The notes beneath the pieces were generated by a model. It worked only from the letters and a program-made list of their open reading frames with translations, was not told the DNA's origin and did no database searches. DNA of 64,000 nt from Peronospora farinosa (lineage: Eukaryota > Oomycota > Peronosporomycetes > Peronosporales > Peronosporaceae). This document shows positions 11,004 to 21,239 of this stretch, in pieces. Every line of letters starts with the position of its first letter. The first letter of the stretch is position 1. Location: positions 62,001 through 126,000 of the forward strand of contig CANTFK010000195.1 of NCBI GenBank assembly GCA_947646735.1. The letters run 5' to 3'. Made by a program: the position numbers and the translations under genes.

Positions 11004-12265
11004 TCATTTTGACACTTTTTCCAAAAGCGAACATTCAATTGGAGCAAGACCATCCGGACGACAAGAGCCGTGTAAGAGTGCTAACAAATGTTGCTCAGCG
11101 CCGTCTGCAAGATCTCCAAGATGGTACCCTCCCTCCATCACCGACACAAGTTTGCCTTCACAGCACTGCCATGCTACTCTACACAACTCGTTCGTAAGCC
11201 AGTAGAAGTCGTGGGCTTCTAATCGAAAATCACCTAGCGGGTCACGTAAGGAACCGTCAAAACCCATCGATACGATCACCAATTGGGGACAAAACTCTCG
11301 CACGCGCGGAAGCACTATCGCGGAAAACTGATCACGGTACGCTTGAGCAGTACATCTTGCACGCAGCGGGACATTCAGCACATTTCCATACTTTCCTTTT
11401 TCACAAGCAAATCCCGAATTTGGAAAGCATGGGGCTGCCTGGTGCATTGACACATAAAGCAGTCTCGACTCCTTGTCCGCGACATCCTGCGTTCCATTGC
11501 CATGATGTACATCAAGGTCTACAATAACCACCCGATTCAGTCCATGCTTGACGATTGCATGTAGCGCTGCGACAGCAGCATTATTAAACACACAAAATCC
11601 CAAGGCACGACATTGTTCTGCATGATGTCCTGGTGGTCGAACTGCACAGAATGCATTGCAAGTTTTATTCTTGGTAGATAGAACTCGATCCACTGCAAGA
11701 CATGCTCCACCTGCTGCAGTTCTTGCTGCTGCCAAAGTGTATCTCATAAGTGTCGTATCATCACCTATATCCACATATTCATATTGTTGATAATATTCTT
11801 TTTTTCTTCCACTGTTTTCAACATTTGAGTTCTTTCTTCTTGACTCAATCGTTTCAATGTCTCTTTCTCGTTTTCATTCATCTGATTGTCGTGACATTGT
11901 GTCAATGTCTTTAACTTGATCATGCTACGTTCGATTTTATTATTCATGTAGACCACCATCTTCACATACATTTCCTTATGTACTCGTAATAATTGTTCAT
12001 CGGTTGCAAAAGGGAGCGATCTTTCCATTACAAGCCAGGGAAATTGTTTACACAGACGTTTTAGGACACTTTGTAATCGTTCCGGACGTTCGATTTTTCC
12101 CGGTACATCATGTAAGAGACAAATGTCACTAGAAAGTAATAAAGAACAAGTACCGTAGACTACAGCAGCTGTAATGATACGCCATGAACGACACACAAAC
12201 AATAGAGACTTACAGTCGTGACGCGTTAAGAGACGGGAGACGAGGAGCGTATGCAGTGGACGCAT
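11004..12265 (-). CDS. Histone deacetylase, class II-like, with a single-base frameshift
   Basis: The gene starts at the ATG at 12265 (MRPLHTLLVSR). A 45-bp intron at 12169-12213 (GTAAGT..ATTACAG) removes an otherwise meaningless segment and joins the frame to VVYGTCSLLL. Zinc-dependent deacetylase signatures follow: ERPERL near the N-terminus, RPPGHHAE with the catalytic histidine pair, DLDVHHGNGT with the metal-binding Asp and His, the MGFDG segment with the second Asp, and MEGGYHLG with the catalytic Tyr region. The frame shifts at a run of seven A (plus-strand T at 11799-11805); one more A would keep the frame through YVDIGDDTTLM. The break may be a sequencing homopolymer error or a real lesion. 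The enzyme removes acetyl groups from lysines of histones or other proteins. It is divergently arranged with the elongin-B-like gene. Confidence 0.8.
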
Positions 12266-12387
12266 TTGCGGTAATGGAGTGTTCTGATTGGTGTATAAAT
12301 GGACCAATCGAAGATGAAATTGATTGTGACAGGGAAATACGGTTGAAACCGGTATTTCATCGATAACCCATTTGTTTCTTACGAAAT
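12266..12387. promoter_or_regulatory. Short divergent promoter between HDAC and elongin-B-like gene
   Basis: Only 122 bp separate the two start codons. An imperfect inverted repeat (GAAATACGGTT / AACCGGTATTTC) lies at 12334-12358 and contains the ACCGGTAT core also seen at 2921 and 15533. Promoter function is inferred from position. Confidence 0.5.
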
Positions 12388-12940
12388 ATGGGGCCGTATA
12401 TCCGCGTTAAGAGAAGGAATCAGACGGTCTTTCTGGATGTACAGCTGACAGACACGTTCTTAAGTGTGAAGGAAAAGCTTGGGCTGTTGTTTCAATTGCC
12501 ATCGACCAGTATTCAACTCTGGCAAGGACTGGATCAGGTCTGAATTATAAAATATGTTTTGTAAAAAAATTATTATTTTTTCTTGTCATGTATATAAAAA
12601 ATAATGTTTTTTTCTATACTTTTTATTATTATTATTATTTTTTTATTATGATAGAAAGAAAGCAAAGAGATGACAGATGCAGCGACACTTGTAGACCATG
12701 AAGTGCAAAATGATGCTGTGATCTACATGTGCTGGAAGAAAGAGAGTCCGTTGCTGCGTTTTTTTACTCTTCAGAATTCTAGAAGCATTTTTTTAGTAAT
12801 TATCATTTATTTTTATGGTAGATTCGGATCAATGGGAAGAACTGAGTGTGACCAAAGTGGAAGCTCTTGATGCTGGAGATGGTACAAGCTCAATGGGGGG
12901 CAATGGATCAGGAAGAAACGGAGTGAAGACGGACTCGTAA
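12388..12940 (+). CDS. Elongin-B-like ubiquitin-fold protein (three exons)
   Basis: Exons are 12388-12537, 12655-12745 and 12822-12940. The introns (117 and 76 bp) begin GTCTGA and GTCCGT and end GATAG and GGTAG, and splicing gives one continuous frame of 119 residues. The N-terminal ~80 residues have the ubiquitin-like pattern of elongin B: MGPYIRVKRRNQTVFLDVQL, a helix with SVKEKLG, IQLWQGLDQ, then DAATLVDHEVQNDAVIYM. The tail carries SDQWEELSVTK and a Gly/Ser-rich end. Elongin B partners with elongin C in cullin E3 ligases and in transcription elongation; that role is inferred by family. Both introns are AT-rich. The weakest point is the family name: other ubiquitin-fold adaptors are possible. 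Confidence 0.65.
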
Positions 12941-13091
12941 GGACTTAATTTTCTTCAAAATACGGGAAAATATGAGCTCATTAGCAACTTTTTCTTACAA
13001 AAAAGCTGCTAACAAAGTAGCAAAATATGAATTGAAGACCATGCAATCAAGACAATCAAATTGCTCACTCGGTGGATTGAGGATACTTACA

Positions 13092-15497
13092 CTACATCAC
13101 GCTTGAAAATTTGTTTTTTCCTTGTGTTTGACGATTGCTACCAGTGTTGGAGACTTTGGCTATCCGTGATCCGAATTGGATAGCCCGTTTCGGTAGACCA
13201 GCACAATTTGAGAGTCCGAGAGTGGCGGCCACTAGTCGTAACACTCGTTTATCACCGACACCACGAGGGAGATCAGCGTCGCAAAGACTAGAAATGGGAA
13301 AAGTTGCAATTGTAGACACCACAGTCTCGTCAAGATACGGAAAACGCGCCTCCCGACCGTGAGCTGCAATGCAGCGGTCATCACGCCCAAGGTTGCGTTT
13401 CCAGATCCGACTCAAATCCGTATTTAACTCAGCTCGCAAGGCTTGTTCCCCTCCATTGATCAGTGTTGTGCGGTGACGGCCGTACCCTGCCAGCTGCTCG
13501 TCAGCTCCAATGCCCACAAGCACTACCTGCGCATTTGTCTGATAATGAGACAACGTTGAGAATGAACAACTAGTTCGTGTTGATGCCGAAGTTGGGTTGG
13601 ATAGTGTGGGTAATTCCGTTTGCTTGGACCTGTGCACAAAACAGCTGACAAATTGCTGTTCTAGTAGTTTCTTCGATGCTTCATCTCGCGTTTTTGCAAG
13701 ACCCAACAAAAGATCAAGCTTAGCTTCAGATACACCCATGGAAAGCAGTTTGGCACGACAACTTTGGAGTTCACGTTGGTTAACGTGTTGGCTCTCGAGT
13801 GGGACAAGCTTATTCACTGCTCGCTGTATTTTCACACAGCAACTTTTGCAAACTCGCAGAACACAGCCATGCTTCCGTTTCCGACCACATCGAACCACAG
13901 GACATAATAGTGCACCACCATTCACATACTTGTCGTCAAAAAGCGTTAACGCTGCATCTTTTGCCTCTAGCCCAGGCAGATCAGCTTGGTGAGGCTTGAG
14001 AAACGCATTCAGCTCATCCAACGTCGCAATTTCTGCTGCTTCAGTCGATTTTGTCAGCACTCCGCGTCCGCGCGATAGAAACCAGAAGGCAGTACCGATA
14101 TTGAAATCCATGTGTGTATCGCAAGGAGCCATGAGCGCTTGGACTTTGCGTTGCTGTTTTACCAGCTCGACTAGAGATACATTCACCTTTATGAAATTCC
14201 ACTGACGCTCTGGAAATAATGTGCAGAGCTCAGCATGAGCTAACTCAGCGGCACGACGGTCAGGCGATGCAAAGTTCGAGACCTCATCAAAACAGACCGT
14301 CAACAGATCAACAGGTTCAGTCGCAGGAGCATGAAAATGCGCTAGAGCTGCAATGACGACTGAGTCCAGACCTCCCGAAAAAAATACAGCGACCCGAGCA
14401 GTAGGACCGAGCTCTTCTAATGAAGGGCGCGACGGAATAGATCGCACTCGCACACCAACAGCATCGCTAAGCGCTATCAGTAATGCCCGCCCAGAAGATT
14501 CCAACATCTTGGTAACCAGATCGACCTTCCCCGTCGTCGTTGGACAAGAAAATTTACACCCAAACCGATCCAAAATGTAACTTGGAGCTTCAGGTTTTGG
14601 AATTGTTAGTGGCAATTTAGGCACTATCGGCGCATACGGATGAAATTCCATTCTATACGACAACGAAGTATCTTTTGTCGCTCGCAAATCCATCACATAG
14701 ATACCGGACGCCGGTAGTTCTTGATACTGCATCAAATCTTGATCATCTTCTCCAATCGCCACATTGCTCAGCACAAAGTGAGTCACATCACTCGAAAAAA
14801 ACTCCTTCGAAGAAGTCTCTACTCCTGCCAGTTCTGCAATCATATCACCACAACGACTAGTTCCCCACCTCCTATAGAGCAGACTTCTACGTCCAAATCT
14901 ATCGTGAGCAAAATACACTCGTTGGGTGTCGACATGTAGCCAAATTACTGCAAAAGGTCCGCGCACTCGACGCAACACCTCCACGACCGAATCAACAACC
15001 CCATTTGTCGTCAGTTTTCGTCCTGCCAATTGTAATTTCTCCGATAATAAAATTGTGTCACTTTCGTGCATTAATTTAGCTTTTATCATCATCATCATCT
15101 CATCTTCTTCTTCTTCATCATCTTTGGTACCATGTAACGAAAAATCTCGTCCACCCATTTCAAAAATTTCTCCATTCCAACAAAGGACATTCTCATCGGA
15201 ATCTACAACTGGTTGAGAGATTGCTTCATTGCCTCGAAGATGCAATACTGCACTGTGCATTGCAATTGTAAACCTCTTGTTATCATTCAAATCCGATGCA
15301 AAATGATGAATTCGATGGTCGTAATGGTCAGGACCTCGTTGACTTAATTTTTGCTGAAGGTTATGATTAAATTGTACAGAGGCACAATGAGATTTAATGT
15401 GACAATTCCTGTCTAATAAAGAAGAAGATAAAGGAGCAGTTTTACAGGTACAAGTGATAGAATGGGGAATAGTGAGCACTAGTCCAATGCCACACAT
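13092..15497 (-). CDS. Asparagine synthetase domain-containing protein (ASNSD1 type)
   Basis: An intact 801-residue frame. It begins MCGIG, so Cys2 is the expected N-terminal nucleophile of a class II glutamine amidotransferase domain, followed by RGPDHYD and CWNGEIFE. The C-terminal synthetase domain begins around residue 340 and has the ATP-pyrophosphatase loop FFSGGLDS (Ser374 to Ser379) and GIGADEQLAGYGRHR. Order and length fit ASNSD1 proteins rather than classical AsnB. The molecular substrate of ASNSD1 proteins is not established to my knowledge. A cysteine-rich insert (residues 532-554: CPVVRCG, then GC, then CKSCC) lies inside the synthetase domain, and a stretch of acidic residues interrupts the amidotransferase domain. 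It is divergently arranged with the DHHC gene. Confidence 0.85.
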   Translation of the reverse strand: MCGIGLVLTIPHSITCTCKTAPLSSSLLDRNCHIKSHCASVQFNHNLQQKLSQRGPDHYDHRIHHFASDLNDNKRFTIAMHSAVLHLRGNEAISQPVVDSDENVLCWNGEIFEMGGRDFSLHGTKDDEEEEDEMMMMIKAKLMHESDTILLSEKLQLAGRKLTTNGVVDSVVEVLRRVRGPFAVIWLHVDTQRVYFAHDRFGRRSLLYRRWGTSRCGDMIAELAGVETSSKEFFSSDVTHFVLSNVAIGEDDQDLMQYQELPASGIYVMDLRATKDTSLSYRMEFHPYAPIVPKLPLTIPKPEAPSYILDRFGCKFSCPTTTGKVDLVTKMLESSGRALLIALSDAVGVRVRSIPSRPSLEELGPTARVAVFFSGGLDSVVIAALAHFHAPATEPVDLLTVCFDEVSNFASPDRRAAELAHAELCTLFPERQWNFIKVNVSLVELVKQQRKVQALMAPCDTHMDFNIGTAFWFLSRGRGVLTKSTEAAEIATLDELNAFLKPHQADLPGLEAKDAALTLFDDKYVNGGALLCPVVRCGRKRKHGCVLRVCKSCCVKIQRAVNKLVPLESQHVNQRELQSCRAKLLSMGVSEAKLDLLLGLAKTRDEASKKLLEQQFVSCFVHRSKQTELPTLSNPTSASTRTSCSFSTLSHYQTNAQVVLVGIGADEQLAGYGRHRTTLINGGEQALRAELNTDLSRIWKRNLGRDDRCIAAHGREARFPYLDETVVSTIATFPISSLCDADLPRGVGDKRVLRLVAATLGLSNCAGLPKRAIQFGSRIAKVSNTGSNRQTQGKNKFSSVM

Positions 15498-15903
15498 GGG
15501 TCTTCTATAGGACGGTTAGACGTTCATGCTCTTACCGGTATATACCGGTAGTACAAACAGTGATGATTACAGCGTGATTTTTACTGCATCGAATATTTCA
15601 GTGCCGAGAGGTCAGGAAGTTCGTAATTATTACTTTAAAAAACGCCCAGAGAGGTCTAAATGCCTAGTTACTATGATTACGTCCATTAAATTTCATTCAG
15701 TATTTTCTTCCAAGTAATATATGACAGCAGAGATTACGGCATCATTATAATTTACATGGACGGTTAGTAAAAAAACGTGAGGGTGGTAATTTAATTATAA
15801 CAAGTCAAACTATTGCTACAACACATGACATTAATTCTAAGCTTAATAGAATCACAAGGATGTTATTTAGGAATGTAAACAATAATAAAATACTTGGCCA
15901 CAA
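15498..15903. promoter_or_regulatory. Divergent promoter between ASNSD1-like and DHHC genes
   Basis: The 406-bp spacer contains a perfect 18-nt palindrome, TACCGGTATATACCGGTA, at 15533-15550, 36 bp from the ASNSD1-like start. The rest is AT-rich with no coding signal. Confidence 0.5.
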
Positions 15904-16878
15904 ATGCCGATATCTCCTCCACTAAAGGCTCTCCATATCCCGTCACCTTCCGTTCTTGTTGACAAACACTCATGCAATGTCGCATATAATTACGAATACG
16001 ATCGTCTATTGACTCATAATTATCTAGACAAACGTCCTATTCTCCCATTCTCCGTCATTAAGAACAGTAGTATACCGACAAATAGACCCGACACCGATTG
16101 GCAAGTGGTTAAAGTACTCCATGGTCCGCTCTGTGTGGCTGGCAATCACGTTTTGGAACTTGTGCAACTTAAGCGTGTTAATTTTGGATTCCGATGGAGA
16201 AATGGACACGAAATTGACTCGTCCCCACCAAATTGTATCATGGGACCTCATTGGCATTTAATGCTAACTATGTGGTCAATTTTCTTTATCTTGACGTCTG
16301 TTGTCAACGTATTGACATTTGAAAAAGCATCAGTTATGGAATTGGTGACAGGTGTTTTTCTGTCGGGCATGTGCTTGATTTGCTACGCTTTCGTAGGGTG
16401 TACGAACCCTGGTATTGTCACAAGGTAGGAAATAAGTTCTCGTGTGCTGAAAAAATGATAAGGTTGTATCTTATACGGCCTCTTTTGCTAATGTTGATAC
16501 TAGGATTGACATGCCGCCAGATGATACGTACACGTACTGTGACCATTGTGGCTCGTATCGACCGGAAGGGTGAGTGGCATTGTTACAGGTACTTGCTGCT
16601 ACTTCTTATGTATATTTCGTATTGTGGACAGAGCTCTACATTGTATGGACTGTCAAGTGTGTATCGAAGAGTATGATCATCACTGTCCGTGGACGGGCAA
16701 GTGTGTGGGCAAAAACAATGTCCGGTACTTTTACGCATGGCTGTTGTTTTTAGTGCTAGCATTCGTCTACGAGATCATCGAGTTTACGACGTATTTGCTG
16801 CCACCCGAAGGCCAAGATAGTCTGGACGACTCGCTCAAGATCACCTCTTCCATTGTCACGTCTGCCCCACGTTTGTAA
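15904..16878 (+). CDS. DHHC-type palmitoyltransferase (three exons, short C-terminus)
   Basis: Exons 15904-16424, 16504-16569 and 16632-16878 join in frame (introns GTAGGA..CTAG and GTGAGT..ACAG) to a 277-residue protein. Membrane segments are at about 118-138, 145-164 and 229-252. The cysteine-rich DHHC domain spans exons 2 and 3: CDHCGSYRPEG, HCMDCQVCIEEYDHHCPW with the catalytic Cys at 214, then TGKCVGKNN. Such enzymes attach palmitate to cysteines of membrane proteins, usually at Golgi or plasma membrane. The family normally has a fourth membrane helix and a TTxE-type tail; here the frame ends 26 residues after helix three, so the 3' end is missing, lies behind an unseen intron, or has been lost. 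A degraded inverted copy of the first exon exists at 42.1-42.4 kb. Confidence 0.8.
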
Positions 16879-17239
16879 GGAGAATTCGACTTGCACAAGC
16901 TCTGCCAGGAATTGAGACAAATTTGAAGACTGCCAGAGTAGCTGCGCTGCAACTACACTTTTATTGCCACCGCGAGCTCGCATATTATCGGGCGCATTCC
17001 GTGTTGTCGTGGCACCATGTATTATCACCAAGTCAATGCAAACAGGAACTGCAGAGCAAAGGCATCGACCACTAGAATGAGCTCTGCCGGACAGTTCGAA
17101 AATTCGTTCAAGCGACACACTAAATCGGAACAATGCTTGGTATGTACTATCACATCGTGAACACGGCGTTGTGTACCCTTAACACTTTCTATAAACACAT
17201 TGTACTGAGCTTGACCAAATCAAAGCATGTGTTGCTAAC
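16879..17239. other. Intergenic between convergent DHHC and Orai-like genes
   Basis: No continuation of the DHHC protein (fourth membrane helix) could be recognised in any frame; nothing else is seen. Confidence 0.4.
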
Positions 17240-18118
17240 TTACTTTCGTGACGGTGTAATTGCCTTTGTAAAACTGGATGATGACGCTGAAATTCCAGCA
17301 CCCGATTCCAGTATAGTCTTCCTCAGCCCCAACGGTGTTCTCGGCGCCGAGAGATACGACTGCGACAGTGCACTGCGTGCAGACGACCCCGACCCAGTCC
17401 TCCCACTTGCCGGCGATGGCGGTGCAAGGAGATACCTCCACTTGCTCGCAATGCGTAATTGCCAAATCAAAAAGCCCACAAACGATAGTGATGAAATACT
17501 AAGTGATGTGGCTGTAGACATGTAGAATTGAACCCACGAGACAGCTCCCAAGTAGAGAAAGAAAAATGCGACACCAAAGAGCATGAACTTGTAAGCCGTG
17601 ACCTGTTCCTTTTCACACCGTCTCAACCACCATAAACTAAAGGGTGAATCCCATTCCAATTGTGTCATGTCCATTGCTCGTACACTATCTTCAAGAGTAT
17701 GAGCTGCGTATCGTGTCACTGCAAGTTGCAAATTTGTGCACATGACGGCACAAATGAGCATTAACACACATACGAAAGTACCTGATACTGTATATATGAA
17801 TACTACATAGGAATGAACATTATCCGGTACGCTTACATTGCACATGGCACCTATAATAAAACCACACAATAGTGTCGACTGTTCCGAAACAGTTGAAAGC
17901 TGCTCCGCACGAGCTTCACAGACTAAATGTTCACTTTGCATTTTTTCACGTCGTAAAAAACGTTCCATATCAATAATACGCCATTGATGTGCGCGCACAA
18001 TATCATCATTTAACCATTGAATTTCTTGTTCCCGATACGTCATGTCTTCAGTTCGCCATTGTTTGGCATTTCGGAGGTCATAAGACCCAAAAAGAGCGGT
18101 TACGACGCTACTTGCCAT
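17240..18118 (-). CDS. Four-helix membrane protein, Orai-like
   Basis: The start is placed at the ATG at 18118 (MASSVVTALFGSYDLRN), giving 292 residues; upstream in-frame codons extend to 18214 but look non-coding. A charged helical N-terminus (about 25-80) is followed by membrane helices at about 82-98, 103-133, 174-199 and 203-222, then a Ser/Pro-rich tail. Helix 1 reads STLLCGFIIGAMCNVS and resembles the first helix of Orai calcium channels (LLSGFAMVAMVEV pattern), and spacing of the other helices also fits. At the position of Orai's pore glutamate an asparagine is present. Function as a store-operated calcium channel is therefore only suggested. A fragment of this gene's 3' end is copied, inverted, at about 41.95-42.06 kb. 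Confidence 0.5.
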   Translation of the reverse strand: MASSVVTALFGSYDLRNAKQWRTEDMTYREQEIQWLNDDIVRAHQWRIIDMERFLRREKMQSEHLVCEARAEQLSTVSEQSTLLCGFIIGAMCNVSVPDNVHSYVVFIYTVSGTFVCVLMLICAVMCTNLQLAVTRYAAHTLEDSVRAMDMTQLEWDSPFSLWWLRRCEKEQVTAYKFMLFGVAFFFLYLGAVSWVQFYMSTATSLSISSLSFVGFLIWQLRIASKWRYLLAPPSPASGRTGSGSSARSALSQSYLSAPRTPLGLRKTILESGAGISASSSSFTKAITPSRK

Positions 18119-18519
18119 GGAATTGGAAAGTAATTTATTTGGCAATGGAGTCGGTGATTTGTAAGTTATTTTGTAATTATTGAGAGATCTTGTATGAAAA
18201 GTCGAAATGTACAAGGTCTTAAATTATAAAAATTGTGTTTTCCACTAGGCCTCTTATTTAGATTCATGATTCATACATCATGAATTTAGATGATTCATGA
18301 TTCATATAATTTAATAACTAGTCGTTTTGATCACCACATAGAACTACTGAAAATCCATTTTATAGGATTATTCCATCTAAAGGAAGCCCTATGCACCTGT
18401 AAAATTCTTTCAGACACACTAATGCCTCAATTAATGCGAGTTCATCCATCGCAATTACTTGTTTTCTTAGATTTAATTATTCAGTTGAAAAAAAGTATAT
18501 CTGACTTATGAATTATGAA
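18119..18519. repeat. AT-rich interval with repeated GATTCATGATTCAT / ATGAATCAG words
   Basis: The words GATTCATGATTCAT (18262 and 18291 areas) and GAATTATGAATCAG (18507 and 18540 areas) recur in opposite senses at the two ends of a roughly 300-bp segment. This could be a small non-autonomous inverted-repeat element, but no target duplication was established. Confidence 0.3.
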
Positions 18520-19957
18520 TCAGCTCTTGGAAAACGATTCTGAATTATGAATCAGAGGTGATTCATGTAAAATTAATTTGAATAGAGGTTTAGTTTCCAC
18601 CACTACACCATATTTTTTGTTTTGATAACATATACACAACACCTTACCACCAAACCAGTATTGCGAAATACAAGCGCAAACTTGAGATCTTGTGTGCTGA
18701 CATAGCATCGCATAAGATCTAGTGATCTGAGTTCGGATCGGCAGCACGGGTGTCGAGATCATCGCATTGAGTCCCAGCTCAATACAACACACACAGATAT
18801 CTTCGTCTTCATCAACATTCTCCGTTTGATGACCCATATCGCGCCGAGGATCGTAGTCAGGACGACGAGAAGCGCGTCAGCGAGAATGTTATTCTTGCCA
18901 GGCTTGTAATGTACCACAAAACTACACTCGGCGAAGAATGACAACGACCGTGCCATACGCTGGGACAAGTGAGGACTCTTGACGGCTGTACGCAATGATG
19001 CGTGATGTGTGTAGATAGAGAGCATCTTTTTACCAAGTAAACATACTCTGAACTTGATTAGTGCTTAGCGCATAGCCAAAAGTTCCTTGTCGTGTACCGG
19101 ATAATTTTTCTCGGCAGGTTTCATCTGTCGTGATTGAAAACTTACGACGCGCTCTCGACCCTCGTCATTAAAGTGCATGAGGACACATCCTATAGCGAAA
19201 TCGCTCGCGTCACATACGACGTGGCTTGACTTGAATTCATCAGGTAGCATCAGCACTGGTGCTTTGGACGGGCCTTTCTTCACGGAGTCGAGTACAGATT
19301 GATGTTCTGTCTTCTATAACCATACTGCATCTTTCTTAAGCAATGCCGATAATGGCTAAAATAGCTCAGCATATTTCTTCGTATGCAAGTAATTTGCCAG
19401 ACCGAGCCATTGACTTAATTTAGCTTAATTCCTGGGCGTTGGCCAGGAACAGATCGATGAGATCTTCTCAGGATCAGCGCGGACACCTTCCTTACTGACA
19501 TAGAAACCGAGTACTAAAGTCTTGGCGGCGCAGAAGACACATTTCTTCAAATCGCATACAATTTACTCTCGCGCATAACTTGACACACTTGTTTCAAGTG
19601 TCGAAGGTGTACCTCCGTAGCGCTGAGCTTTTGCTCAGCGCGACTGTGAACAAAAATGTCATCAAAGTAGCTTAGTGCAACATCGCGAAGTATACGAAGT
19701 ACTTGTGTCACCATTCAATTGAACGTAGCTGGAGCGTTCTTAAGACCTTGTGGCATGACTAGCCACTCCCAAAGCATCCCGCCTGGGGTGACGACTGCAG
19801 TGAGCAAAATGTCACTGTCCCTCAAGAGGATCTAATAGAAACAGTCTGTCAGATCTATGGTGCTGTAGATCTTGCTCCCGGACATGGTACTCAATACATT
19901 GTCTTTTCAAGAATAGGCGTTTGAGCGGAATCGTGGTGTCATTCAGTTTATTGAAAC
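18520..19957 (-). mobile_element. Degenerate Ty3/gypsy element A, 3' part (RT to RNase H)
   Basis: On the minus strand, fragments of gypsy polymerase follow one another in changing frames. After the insertion point come an RT segment with MLWEWL and GLKNAPATFN, a degenerate active-site region with YFDDIFVHSR, and the RNase H start VVCDASDFAIGCVLM. These are followed by HDKELLAMR, HHASLRTAVKSPHL, and the ADAL linker to the integrase. Several stops and shifts show it is dead. Element B interrupts it exactly within the WRIVHGFNKLND motif of the RT; the other half continues at 32220. Confidence 0.8.
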
Positions 19958-21020
19958 TGTGGTGGAGTGGATTCTCAAACAACGTAGGAGATTCACAAAC
20001 ACACACAGCGCCGTACTGCCGACTTACGGAGGGGGTACCCCGATACCGTGTCGAATTGGCCTTGGGTCTCACCTTGTGTACCCGTCGGCTTTGGCTGGTC
20101 TTGCTCCTCGGTTGACGCAGAAGACTAAAGACTTAGTCTTTGTATAGGACTTGGACTTGGTGGTCCCCGAGTGGATATACTTCACTTGGGACCGGGTTTC
20201 TTGGGCTCAATCGACTTAGTCGAGAGCGATGCACCTGGTACTATGTACCCCTTTGGTGGCTGACTGTTCTTGGTCCTTGGACCCCTTTGTGTTCTTCCCC
20301 GTAGGGAAACCGCTTCCTGTAGCGGGTCGTAGAGTGTTGACACTTACTTGACACCCCAGGCCAACTATCCTGAGGTTCAACTTGCGTTGCTTGAGCCGTC
20401 TAACACCTGCTGGACGTCGGGGGGCCAAAGGGTATCCCGCCCGGAAGAGGTGAAGCGACGGAGAAGCTTAGGAGGGGCGCTTAAAGCTGCCACGTGTAAT
20501 GCAAATTCGAGTGTGTTTATTTACCTTATACTTTGTATGCTTTTCTTGCCTACCCTTAACCCTTTGATCTAGATAGTGCCCCGTGTGGACTCTTGGAAGA
20601 AGAACTGGCTCCATGTTACCTGCACTTTCTGTAATCTTCGATATTCTGTGTACCGATTCTGCACCCTCGGACATTAGGGCCCTGGGCCCTGGGTCCCTGG
20701 GTCCCTGGGCCTCTGGGCTCCTGTACCCCTGGGTCCCTGGGCCCCTACCCCTGGGCCTCCGTCCCCTAGGCCCCTGTACCCCTGGGTCCCTGGGCCCCTG
20801 GGTCCCTGGGTCCCTGGGCTCCTGGGTCCCCGGAACCTGTTTCCGGGACCTGGGGCCTGTGCTGACTCCGCACGTATGGGTCCTTATATTCTTAATACGG
20901 CGGGGCCTGGTGTGTGGTTGTAAATCCGCGAGGCCGGGTCGTGGTCACTCCCTCGGGGAAGTGACCAGAAGTTCTCTTGCTCTCCGTTCCATCTCCCTTA
21001 AACTCCAACTTTCCCTGGCA
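19958..21020 (-). repeat. 3' LTR of element B
   Basis: It matches the LTR at 31274-32219 nearly base for base except for an expanded minisatellite, which makes it 1063 bp against 946 bp. On the minus strand it starts TGCCAGGGAAAG, preceded by the purine-rich GTGGTGAAG. Confidence 0.93.
20690..20838 (+). repeat. GGGTCCCTGGGCCCCTG minisatellite inside the 3' LTR
   Basis: Tandem variants of CTGGGTCCCTGGGCCC repeat here about ten times, while the other LTR (around 31995-32030) keeps about three. Similar words recur at 23330-23365 inside the element. Confidence 0.85.
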
Positions 21021-21239
21021 CTTCACCACAGCTGTCCTTTGCGCGCTGGTCTTTCGAACTGCGGTAAGACCACGTGCACCCTTGTCCAAACTCCTCGAAT
21101 TAACAGTAAGTGATCCTACGTCGCTTGGGTGGTTGCGTTCACCAACTCACACGTCTTTTATCCGTTAGTGACTTCTCACAATCTTTCCACCGGGTCTTAA
21201 GCACCTGACCGTTGGTCTTTTTCGGCACCTCCTGGACCT

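Noticed and set aside
10660..11205. Plus-strand ORF of 181 codons
   Set aside because: Its 3' half is antisense to the conserved HDAC C-terminus and its 5' half has no family match, so it is not called as a gene.
20583..21113. Plus-strand ORF rich in LGPWVPG repeats
   Set aside because: It is a translation of the LTR minisatellite; the other LTR lacks most of it.
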